DNA from: Timema cristinae
Lineage: Eukaryota; Arthropoda; Insecta; Phasmatodea; Timematidae
Reading direction: 5' to 3'
DNA length: 64,000 nucleotides
Assembly: GCA_039000515.1 (NCBI GenBank)
Contig: JBCFYV010002255.1
Span: 23,061,963-23,125,962, forward strand
Shown here: positions 58,601 through 64,000 of the stretch, piece by piece
Position numbering within the stretch: the first letter of the stretch is position 1
Layout of the letters: every line of letters starts with the position of its first letter
Program-made: the position numbers and the translations under genes
Notes under the pieces: generated by a model
Told to the model about the DNA's origin: nothing
The model's input: only the letters and a program-made list of their open reading frames with translations
Databases searched by the model: none

Positions 58601-59374
58601 TAATATATTGCGTGTTACCGTCAATGCAGATATCTGTGCTAGTAAATAATATAATATACTTATTGTGAGTACAGCTTACGTCAACAGTTTTGATGATATA
58701 GCCCACAATGCCAATCTTCCTGCCATCCCGCTCTATAACGACAGACTTGTTATAGAGCCCTTGGAATCTGGGCTCTAGACTGTCGTCAATGTTGGCCACC
58801 ACCATCGGGCAGTTGAGTCCCTTGATGAAGGGGATAATGCCCGCCAATTTGTCGTCGAACTCATGGTTACCCAACGTCTGAGGAAAATACAACAGTATTA
58901 TAGAGTGGTAAATATTGGCCACCACTCCTGGACACGGACGTTCATATTACCAGCCAATTTACAACGGAGGGTAATAATTAGTAACTATTAAATAAGAACA
59001 GTAGAACAAACACATTATCACAGTTACTTGCTCTACGGTGTTAGGAACTCAAAAATTCATTGCTGCACTTACGAAAGCATTCGACTTAGCTATATCTTGG
59101 TGACCTGGTGGTCTAGGGGTAAGGTGTCGGACTTCTGTGCTGGGGTCCGGGTTCAATCCTCGGTCCCGGCACAGATTTAACTGATTACCAAACCCTTCTT
59201 TCACCTCTGACAAGACGTGTATTAATCACAACTTGTGAATGTGTGGAATATCAAGCCTCTCCCGTGGTTCGGATCCCACGTTAAACTGTAGGTCCTCCAT
59301 CTCATCTCACAATCACCCTACCATTACACATTAGCGTAAGTGCGTACAACCCAACGGTTAGTAAGACGCGGTGC

Positions 59375-59458
<84 letters not shown>

Positions 59459-60109
59459 TAACCATATCTTGAACTAGTTATATCCAGTCCACATTACTAC
59501 ATTACACCCTAACCCTATCTTGAGCTAGTTCTATCCAGTCCACCCCTATAAATCCTGTATATTTTTTTCAGGTCCATTCTAATGTTCTCCTCCCATTTGT
59601 GATGGCCACGATCCCAAACTAGTTTAAGTGTATTTCAGTTAGCAGCTTTACTCGTGGTGGGTTGGACAAGTAAGAAAGGATACATTTTAGAAAGATTTGA
59701 CGAAACCCAGACTCACCATCGCATCGTGGGGTAACAGGTTCATGAACTCGAGGGTGAGGTTCCACTTGAACAGAGTGTACCAGAGCGTCCCTTGGAAGTT
59801 GTCCCCCGCGTTCAGGAATATGGCGTTGGGACGCTGAGCCACCAGCTCGTCGATGGCCGTGTAAAGGCGGGCGATACCCCCGACACATGAGCCCTCCTGA
59901 CCCTTGGGGCAGTTACCCGATCTCCAACTTGTCTGCTCGAACCGAGCGTGGAAATCGTTCAGGTGGATGATGGACAGTTCGAACAGTCCGTCTTTGGCGT
60001 CGGTTGACTGACGTTTGCTTCTTTGCGCCCTCCTGTCACCGGCGTCGAGAGCTGGTATTGTGAGGATCAGGTATAGTAGGCACAGCGCCGATACGCCTAT
60101 TGCAGACAT
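40655..60109 (-). CDS. NT5E: 5'-nucleotidase / apyrase, secreted, upstream tandem copy (NT5-A), 9 exons
   Basis: Exons: 60109-59717, 58877-58680, 57055-56854, 55426-55228, 53332 (or 53355)-53169, 50259-50160, 47307-47140, 41549-41349, 40749-40655; about 572 residues. Start is the ATG at 60109, since the in-frame codon at 60121 is GTG. A signal peptide (about residues 1-26) is followed by a basic stretch with RSKR, a possible furin site. Metal motifs: [34 protein letters not shown]. Nucleotide site: [23 protein letters not shown]. The C-terminus ends soon after QGLEGRI without a GPI signal, so a secreted enzyme is predicted. Intron positions match NT5-B except that the signal peptide and first domain share one exon. 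Exon 4 is one base longer than its counterpart, which disturbs the phase to exon 5. A possible AATAAA lies at 40608-40613. Confidence 0.9.
41042..41217. repeat. Fold-back repeat
   Basis: Arms 41042-41090 and 41170-41217 are inverted copies (GATATTCAAGAACTGTTGAT). The same arms occur around the SINE at 46135-46394. Confidence 0.75.
41349..41549 (-). CDS. NT5-A exon 8
   Basis: 201 bp, acceptor TTGTCAG|GA, donor ATCG|GTAAGT. Encodes [32 protein letters not shown] and NHNIG; Tyr replaces the usual second stacking Phe. Confidence 0.93.
41651..41896 (+). mobile_element. SINE family 3
   Basis: Head AGTGGCCGCATGGTCTAAGG, B box GGTTCGAGTCTC, diverged shared tail. Placed just before a family 1 copy in the same orientation. 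Confidence 0.8.
41916..42172 (+). mobile_element. SINE family 1, full length
   Basis: 11-bp duplication AGTAGCTGTAA (41905-41915, 42173-42183). A box GTAGTTGGCTAACG, B box GGTTCGAATC, tail ending in poly-A instead of AAT. Confidence 0.92.
42215..42620. repeat. 62-bp minisatellite, about 6 units
   Basis: Unit TTGTGGTAAGTTGTGTGGGA + ACACAAAGTGGAACTGTAAAC + TGTAAGGG... The three overlapping open frames on minus arise from a stop-free unit. Confidence 0.92.
42895..43430. repeat. 37-bp minisatellite, about 9 units
   Basis: Unit GAAACTTGTAGCTGTAAGTT + GTTAGGGAATATATAAT, interrupted by a SINE at 42975-43183. In the NT5-A exon 7-8 intron. Confidence 0.92.
42975..43183 (-). mobile_element. SINE family 2, 5'-truncated, inside a minisatellite
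   Basis: 13-bp duplication TATAATGAAACTT at 42962-42974 and 43184-43196, taken from the 37-bp repeat unit. Confidence 0.92.
43630..43880 (-). mobile_element. SINE-like dispersed repeat, family 5
   Basis: Diverged copy: GAGCGAGCGTGAAAGGACC, CTCCCCGAAGGAAATTG, AAACCCATGAACATCGGG. Confidence 0.55.
43953..44352 (-). mobile_element. SINE family 3, split by a family 2 insertion
   Basis: Tail at 43953-44009, remainder at 44156-44352 with B box (GATTTGAACTTG on plus) and head (ACGGCCATTGAAGC). Split by the copy at 44010-44155. Confidence 0.8.
44010..44155 (+). mobile_element. SINE family 2, 5'-truncated, nested in a SINE tail
   Basis: Exact duplication ACTAATTACG (44000-44009, 44156-44165). The host is a family 3 SINE in the opposite orientation (43953-44352), cut within its 3' part. 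Confidence 0.92.
44355..45930. other. NT5-A intron 7, AT-rich, no feature
   Basis: No coding or repeat structure recognised. Confidence 0.5.
46135..46394 (+). mobile_element. SINE family 1, in a palindromic element
   Basis: Imperfect duplication TTAACATAAAA / CTAACGTAAAA. Inserted between the two arms of a fold-back element (arms near 46030-46095 and 46425-46500). Confidence 0.85.
46642..46919 (+). mobile_element. SINE family 2, full length
   Basis: 12-bp duplication ATATTCAATTTT (46630-46641, 46920-46931). Head TGGTGACCTGGTGGTCTAGG, B box GGGGTTCAATCC, shared tail, short (AAT)n. Confidence 0.92.
47140..47307 (-). CDS. NT5-A exon 7 (adenine-stacking motif)
   Basis: 168 bp, acceptor CTTCTAG|AG, donor CTCAG|GTATTC. 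Encodes [15 protein letters not shown] and KGFLQYSG. Confidence 0.92.
47953..48210 (+). mobile_element. SINE family 1, full length
   Basis: 10-bp duplication ATAAAAGCTG (47943-47952, 48211-48220). Confidence 0.92.
48423..48657. mobile_element. Mariner-type fold-back MITE, copy 3 (inverted)
   Basis: Ends CAGTAGCCCCATGGCTTC and inverse, TA duplication at 48421-48422 and 48658-48659. Internal asymmetric part is reversed relative to copies 1 and 2. Confidence 0.88.
49745..50159 (-). repeat. About 42-bp tandem repeat starting at the NT5-A exon 6 donor
   Basis: Units such as TACTACTGACTATGATCG + TTGATTTAATCAATT align with the exon 6 end and donor (plus: TACACTGACCATTATTG + TTGGTTTCC). Weaker units continue at 49005-49100. 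Confidence 0.85.
50160..50259 (-). CDS. NT5-A exon 6 (GGFR)
   Basis: 100 bp, acceptor TTTCTAG|TAC, donor AATG|GTCAGT; same length and phases as NT5-B exon 7. Encodes [16 protein letters not shown]. Too short for an ORF scan. Tandem repeats resembling its end and donor follow directly. Confidence 0.9.
50265..51395. other. NT5-A intron 5, upstream part, no gene
   Basis: Only AT-rich DNA up to the LINE fragment at 51.4 kb. 50590-50700 resembles a common animal dispersed repeat (CTTAACTGATTGCGATGCAA). Confidence 0.45.
51400..51870 (+). mobile_element. LINE ORF2 3' fragment with internal duplication
   Basis: [12 protein letters not shown] coding (CTGAGATGGTATGGGCG) occurs twice about 65 bp apart, ending in ATGATGATGATG. 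Frameshifted. Confidence 0.65.
52632..52958 (-). mobile_element. SINE family 2, full length, with (ATT)n
   Basis: 14-bp duplication AAGACTTACATATA (52618-52631, 52959-52972). Long ATT tract at the tail end. Confidence 0.92.
53169..53332 (-). CDS. NT5-A exon 5
   Basis: Acceptor TATCCAG|ACGG gives 164 bp, phase 1, and aligns with NT5-B. An upstream acceptor GTGTCAG|TG at 53355 gives 187 bp and keeps frame with the phase-2 donor of exon 4, adding about 7 residues. Encodes [13 protein letters not shown] and [16 protein letters not shown]; donor GAG|GTCAGC. Confidence 0.88.
53398..53885. mobile_element. Possible MITE with GGTTCCGCC ends
   Basis: Left GTGATGGCGGAACC and right GGTTCCGCCACCAT are inverted. 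The interior repeats TTTAAAGTGGTCCTC about three times. No clear target duplication. Confidence 0.5.
54040..55140. repeat. 36-37 bp minisatellite, about 30 units
   Basis: Unit AAAGCAGCTATATCAGAAGG + CAGCTTATGAACTATCC, with many small variants. In the NT5-A exon 4-5 intron. Confidence 0.92.
55228..55426 (-). CDS. NT5-A exon 4
   Basis: 199 bp, acceptor CTCTCAG|GC, donor GAAA|GTGAGT. Encodes [17 protein letters not shown] and [10 protein letters not shown]. One base longer than NT5-B exon 5 (198), leaving phase 2 rather than phase 1. Confidence 0.9.
55502..55768. mobile_element. Harbinger-type MITE with 50-bp inverted ends
   Basis: Ends CTAGACAATCCCGCACGG and its exact inverse, flanked by TTA on both sides. 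Lies 75 bp upstream of NT5-A exon 4. Ends differ from the 6.2-kb element. Confidence 0.82.
56130..56372 (-). mobile_element. SINE family 3
   Basis: Shared tail (CTTACTACCCATTCGGG), body, B box (GATTCAAACCTCG on plus) and head ending ACGGCCACCAAAGCGG. Confidence 0.8.
56470..56830. mobile_element. Two diverged SINE copies in opposite orientation
   Basis: A plus copy at about 56470-56690 (B box GGGTTCGAATACC, tail GGTTGTAAGGTGCGG) and the head of a minus copy at about 56715-56830 (CACCCAACCGAGATTCGG). Together they fill the gap downstream of NT5-A exon 3. Confidence 0.6.
56854..57055 (-). CDS. NT5-A exon 3 (LSHAG, GGHSHT)
   Basis: 202 bp, acceptor GTTTCAG|GAA, donor ACAG|GTGCTA. Encodes [20 protein letters not shown] and [12 protein letters not shown]. 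Confidence 0.93.
57514..57752 (+). mobile_element. SINE family 3
   Basis: Head AGTGACCGCGTGGTCTAAAG, B box GGTTTGATCCC, shared tail ending GACGCGGTGCTAAATT. Directly upstream of a family 1 copy, as at 41.7-42.2 kb. Confidence 0.8.
57800..58039 (+). mobile_element. SINE family 1, full length with altered tail
   Basis: 11-bp duplication AATAACGCATC (57789-57799, 58040-58050). The last part of the usual tail is replaced by TTTGGTCCTAAATGAAATG. Confidence 0.9.
58430..58660. repeat. About 59-bp tandem repeat, 4 units
   Basis: Units with GGTACCTGTGCTA and CCCGGTCAATGCC; ends within 30 bp of the NT5-A exon 2 donor but does not clearly include it. Confidence 0.75.
58680..58877 (-). CDS. NT5-A exon 2 (GNHEFD)
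   Basis: 198 bp, acceptor TCCTCAG|ACG, donor GAC|GTAAGC. Encodes [23 protein letters not shown] and [15 protein letters not shown]. Confidence 0.93.
59100..59463 (+). mobile_element. SINE family 2, full length, with about 90 bp of AAT
   Basis: Duplication ATATCTTG (59092-59099, 59464-59471). Head, body and shared tail complete; in the NT5-A exon 1-2 intron. Confidence 0.88.
59472..59620 (-). mobile_element. LINE ORF2 3' fragment, second family
   Basis: Reverse complement contains GGAGGAGAACATTAGAATGG and GGTGGACTGGATAGAACTAG, matching 33360-33435. Confidence 0.65.
59717..60109 (-). CDS. NT5-A exon 1 (signal peptide and first motifs)
   Basis: 393 bp, phase 0 end at CGATG|GTGAGT. Leader with core [12 protein letters not shown], then RSKRQ, then [12 protein letters not shown] and [13 protein letters not shown]. 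Confidence 0.93.
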
Positions 60110-60219
60110 CCTGAGGTCCACTGGTGGTGCGGCGGAGACCTTTTTAAAAACAAATATTAACTAAACGTCTTCTGTAGTCCACTCGTTTGCACTTACCGAA
60201 AATTTGGTTTGCCACAATT

Positions 60220-60435
60220 TAGCACCACGTCTTACTATCAGTTCGTGTTATACGCTTAAGTATTAATTACGCTAATGGGTAAGGAATTTGGAAGGTTAAA
60301 TATAGAGGAAGTGAGCCCACATTTTTGAGGAGGGAGAGTGGAAAATCATTTAGGAAAAACTACTCCCAGCTTTTACCCGACCAAGATTCGAACCTCGATC
60401 TCTCCGTCCTCAGCAGTCTAGCTGAACACGAAAAT
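60220..60435 (-). mobile_element. SINE family 1, diverged
   Basis: Shared tail, family-1 body and B box (GATTCGAACCTCG on plus); its head end is degraded. Lies about 110 bp upstream of the NT5-A start codon. Confidence 0.8.
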
Positions 60436-60507
60436 ATCGTGGTAGCTAACTACGTTGCAGAGGAGGGTGTTGCCACAACTACTCTAAACTAAATTAAAAC
60501 CAACCCG

Positions 60508-60640
60508 CTTCACTGGCCGCGTGGTCTAATGCGCTATTCTTGCGGTAGATTAGACTGTCGATGACGGGGAGATCGATGGATGCTCTAATCTCAGTTGGGT
60601 GTACTGAGGGTGGTTTTTCCACTCTCGCTCCACGCAAATA
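60508..60640 (+). mobile_element. SINE family 3, head half only
   Basis: Head CACTGGCCGCGTGGTCTAATG and the region after the B box are present; the tail is missing. Confidence 0.65.
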
Positions 60641-61828
60641 CGAGTAATACTAACCATCCGAACACGACCTTACCTTCATTTGAAAAGCGTATGGAAGGTT
60701 GGACTTGGTTTGTAAAAAAAAAGTTTCTCTCAGCTTTTACGTAAGCGCGGATGACGTGAGAGGGAACTAAATTAATTCTATTTTTATCGAATATAAAAAA
60801 TCGAAAACTTAATTGACAATTCATCCAAGTTAGTTTCTATATCGTGGTCTAAGCGTCAAAGTTTCATCTTTCTAGGTCAACTAGAGACTTCTAGAGTGTG
60901 TGAAAAAACATCAGGAAATTAAAAAATTAGATTGAGGATTAGCTATTGAAATTTTTTAAACTTTGATATGCTATCCCCTAAGTAAAACATAGTATTTAAA
61001 AAAATGAAATTTGTTTTGTAAATTTGAGAAATTACTGTCAGAAGAAATTGTTTTCTAAAATTGTGGCTTTCCATTCTATATTCTCGAAATTTGAAACTTT
61101 TGAGCACACCCTCCTCGTATAAGCTTTAAAAACCGAAACCACAAAGCCGTTTCTGAACGGCACGGTTCTCTAATTTTCTGTATTATATATAGATATATAG
61201 ATTTTATATATATATAAATCCACCACGATCTAATGCGTGTAAACGGGTAAACACTTAGGCAAGAAGAAACCAACTCCAAAATGTTAGTTTTGATCTACAG
61301 TAGTTTTAGAGAGACTATTTCTTTTATTTTAAAATTCTATGATTGCCCCATCTTAGATTTAAGAAGTGAAATTTGCAATATGCAAGATATCCTTTTAAAC
61401 TATGGACAACATATTGTTTAATTATAATGGGTATTGGAGCAAAAATGGATTTGTTTCCATTTGGTTTAATTCAATCTCTGGAAATGGTAGTTGGTTTCTT
61501 TTTGTTTTTACATTAACTTTCAATACAAATTTTATATTTATAAATATATTTTTAATTCTGTAATTTATTGCACAAGATTTTATGTAATCAAATAAAAGAA
61601 CACATATACACACTAGAGAGAGTGTCTTAGATAAAAATAACGCTATCATTTAAAATAGTAATTAAGTATTTTAGTTATATTAATAAAGTTATTTTACAAC
61701 CCAATTTTTTACTGTGGATCATAGATGTCACTATTTTTTTTTAAATCTTATGTGAAGAGATGGAACTTCGATACAGGGGAGTTCCTGAAATCCTCTAATT
61801 GTTAAGAACGTGTGTTACATTTGTTTTC
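60641..61828. other. Upstream of NT5-A, no gene
   Basis: AT-rich with short ORFs only. No convincing exon on either strand. Confidence 0.5.
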
Positions 61829-61836
61829 TCAGTTTA

Positions 61837-62656
61837 CAGTGGCGGCTCGTAGCTAAAATTAATGGGGGTGCTGCTCCAGAAAATTGTTAGCCTTTGTTTT
61901 AAAATTGTTAAAAGGAAAAAAAAACGTATAAAAAGAAAATTTATTCAGGAACTTGATGAAATCTTAACAAAAAAACAACATATTATACTTACTTTAACTT
62001 AAATTGTTACAGTTCAAACTTGATCTATCCAATTAAAAATGAAATCCATTCTTCTTGTTTTAATTTGCGCAAAACGTTCAATAATATTTTCCTTGGTCTC
62101 TGGATGACAATTGAGAAAAATTTTCTCCATTGAAAGTACTGCAAGCGCATTTAGTTTTTCTGTTAAATAAAAGAACCGAAAAAAAAATCAAATATAATAG
62201 CTGGAAGCAGAATAATAATCTAATTCTACACTCTTCTAAACTTTATCACATTCAAGAATATGGTACACGGTTTTTAAGCACAACACACGCTGAGTAAAAA
62301 AAACTTCCTCCCACCATTACGCCAGAGCTGGCACTGTGAGAGCAACAGTGCTCTCTCTACCAGGCAGTCCCGCCTTCCTTCCCACCAATTCCTGTGTGCG
62401 CATGCGCACAACAGTCAAACACCACGTCACTGGCACTGTGAAGCGCACAATTCCATACAAAGATTTTTGTATCGTTTCATAAAATGGGGGATGGCTACAG
62501 AAGTACTGATATTAAACTTAAGGAATATATATTGTACTGCAAAAATAAAGAAAGAATTAAAGAAAAAAGGACTCATTATATTAAATGTTATCGATAGTAT
62601 CAAGTGGAAATAGGGGATGCTGCAGTTCCGCAGTGTCTATACATGAGCAGTCACTG
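61837..62656. mobile_element. hAT-type non-autonomous element, copy 2 (inverted)
   Basis: 820 bp, same family as 30169-30983 in the opposite orientation. 8-bp duplication TCAGTTTA / GCAGTTTA. Confidence 0.85.
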
Positions 62657-62882
62657 GCAGTTTAGCTAGTTGTGTTATTTATATTGAGTATGCATGGAAA
62701 ATGTTGAAGTATTATGAGAAACAATAGCAGCAGGAGAAATTACGGCTAAACAGTTGTCACTACAAGATGAAATCTGTAGAGAAATAAAATATATACTTAA
62801 AGCTCCTCTGAAACAAAATAAAACTAAATAAACAAAACGAGAATTCGTGGTGTTTGGAAAAATACTTGTCAAAGAACGAATA

Positions 62883-63104
62883 ATAATATTTAGCACCGCG
62901 TCTTACTACCCGTTCGGTTTATACGCTTTAAGTACTAATTACGCTAATGGATTAGGAATTGGGAAGGTTGAATTAGAGGAAGTGAACCCGCATTTGCGTG
63001 GAGGGAGAGTGGAAAACCATTTAGGAAAAAACACTCCCAGTTCACCTGACTGAGATTCGAACCTCGATCTCTCCGTCCTCAGCAGACGAGCTCACACGAC
63101 ATGC
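62883..63104 (-). mobile_element. SINE family 1, slightly 5'-truncated
   Basis: 11-bp duplication AAGAACGAATA (62872-62882, 63105-63115). Head is cut within the A box. Confidence 0.88.
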
Positions 63105-63354
63105 AAGAACGAATAGCCTTTAATTATCCTTATGAAGAACTTTCTACAATAAAACAAACACACGCTGGAAGGATGTTTTCATCGAGTAATAAATTGTATA
63201 CTAAGCCCTCACTCACCTAAATGCTATTGTGTATATGAAAGGTATTACCTAATAATATTATTAATTTACTTTACATTAATGTTTCCATCCTATCACCTGG
63301 GTTAAGTTTTGTATTCAAGATATAATATATTTTCCACTACCACCGGCTATGCCT

Positions 63355-63545
63355 GTCGTAGCTTCATATGCCTTGTAATCTATCTTAAGGCTAGGATAGG
63401 CTAAACAGCCAGTCCCCACCCGTTAATTTATCAATGTGAGAGGGTAAACCCACATTTCACCAATGATAAATTTTCGGTCATGCCGAGAATTTAACCCGGG
63501 ACTCTTAACTCAGTAGACAGACACACTGCCGACTGAGCTAAGATA
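63355..63545 (-). mobile_element. tRNA-derived repeat, family 6
   Basis: On minus: CTTAGCTCAGTCGGCAGTG (A box) and CCCGGGTTAAATTCTCGG (B box). A relative is at 39040-39150. Confidence 0.6.
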
Positions 63546-63559
63546 TTGGGTTCCTAATA

Positions 63560-64000
63560 CCAATATTATTATAATATTACCTAATTTATATAACAATTAA
63601 TCGGACAATTAATGTTCCTGGTCGAATTACATTTATAATAGTTTCAATACAAACTATAAATATTTTTAGTACTGAGGTGTTCCCCCGGTACTGAATGAGT
63701 AAATGTGTATTGTTTTATTATTAATTCCTCCAAAAAATTATAAATACTAACCATAAGGGTAGAGCTAAAACGAAAATTGATATAATTATTCAAAAACCAA
63801 TAATTAAAAGAGGTTTTTGATATGGTTGTTTTTATTTAATAATATATATAAAAATGTTTTTCTATTTTCCAATTAGATAAGTTTTCTATAATGTTAAAGT
63901 GTATGTAGCTTCATTGTATATTATATTTACCGCTCTACTTTACATGCACAAACCAAATAATATTAAACTTGACCCTTGAATTTTCAAAAACAATGCGAGT
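63560..64000. other. Right edge, AT-rich, nothing seen
   Basis: No ORF or repeat recognised. Confidence 0.5.

Overview
The window is eukaryotic nuclear DNA. Its genes have short exons with consensus GT..AG borders and long introns, the non-coding DNA is AT-rich, and it is crowded with tRNA-derived SINEs, DNA transposons, 5'-truncated LINEs and minisatellites. The transposon types (PIF/Harbinger with a MADF-BESS partner gene, hAT, mariner-type and MULE-type MITEs) and the gene families fit an arthropod, most likely an insect. I cannot name the species.

Left part (1-15.6 kb): two exons of a mitochondrial glutamate dehydrogenase gene on the minus strand. Exon 1 (15202-15619) carries the start and the amino-terminal region. 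Exon 2 (3461-3661) carries the conserved KGG / GGAKAG substrate-binding region. The rest of the gene lies off the left edge. Its 11.5-kb intron 1 holds a complete 6.2-kb Harbinger transposon (8945-15163) with long terminal inverted repeats, a TTA target duplication, a HARBI1-type nuclease gene on plus (broken by a +1 frameshift) and an apparently intact MADF-BESS DNA-binding gene on minus. Smaller elements are nested inside it.

Middle and right part (20.0-60.1 kb): two head-to-tail 5'-nucleotidase/apyrase genes on the minus strand, rebuilt here exon by exon. The upstream copy (called NT5-A, 9 exons, 40655-60109) and the downstream copy (NT5-B, 10 exons, 20007-39414) share intron positions and phases. 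Both have signal peptides and the two-metal phosphoesterase motifs. Both stop just after the C-terminal domain without a GPI-anchor signal, so both are predicted to be secreted. NT5-B has an extra intron after its signal-peptide exon. NT5-A has a one-base phase problem at the exon 4/5 junction.

The most unusual feature is in the nucleotidase introns. At four 5' splice sites a tandem array starts exactly at the donor or includes the end of the exon plus the donor (NT5-B exons 3, 5 and 8; NT5-A exon 6), and a fifth (NT5-B exon 4) shows a two-copy version. At NT5-B exon 5 about thirty exonic bases plus the GTAAG donor are repeated about ten more times and fill nearly the whole intron.

Three SINE families with different tRNA-like heads share one 3' tail ending in (AAT)n. 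Many copies have clear target duplications, and several are nested in one another or in the minisatellites. The stretches at 15.6-20 kb, 37-39 kb, 44.4-46 kb, 50.3-52.6 kb and 60.6-64 kb show only repeats or nothing recognisable.
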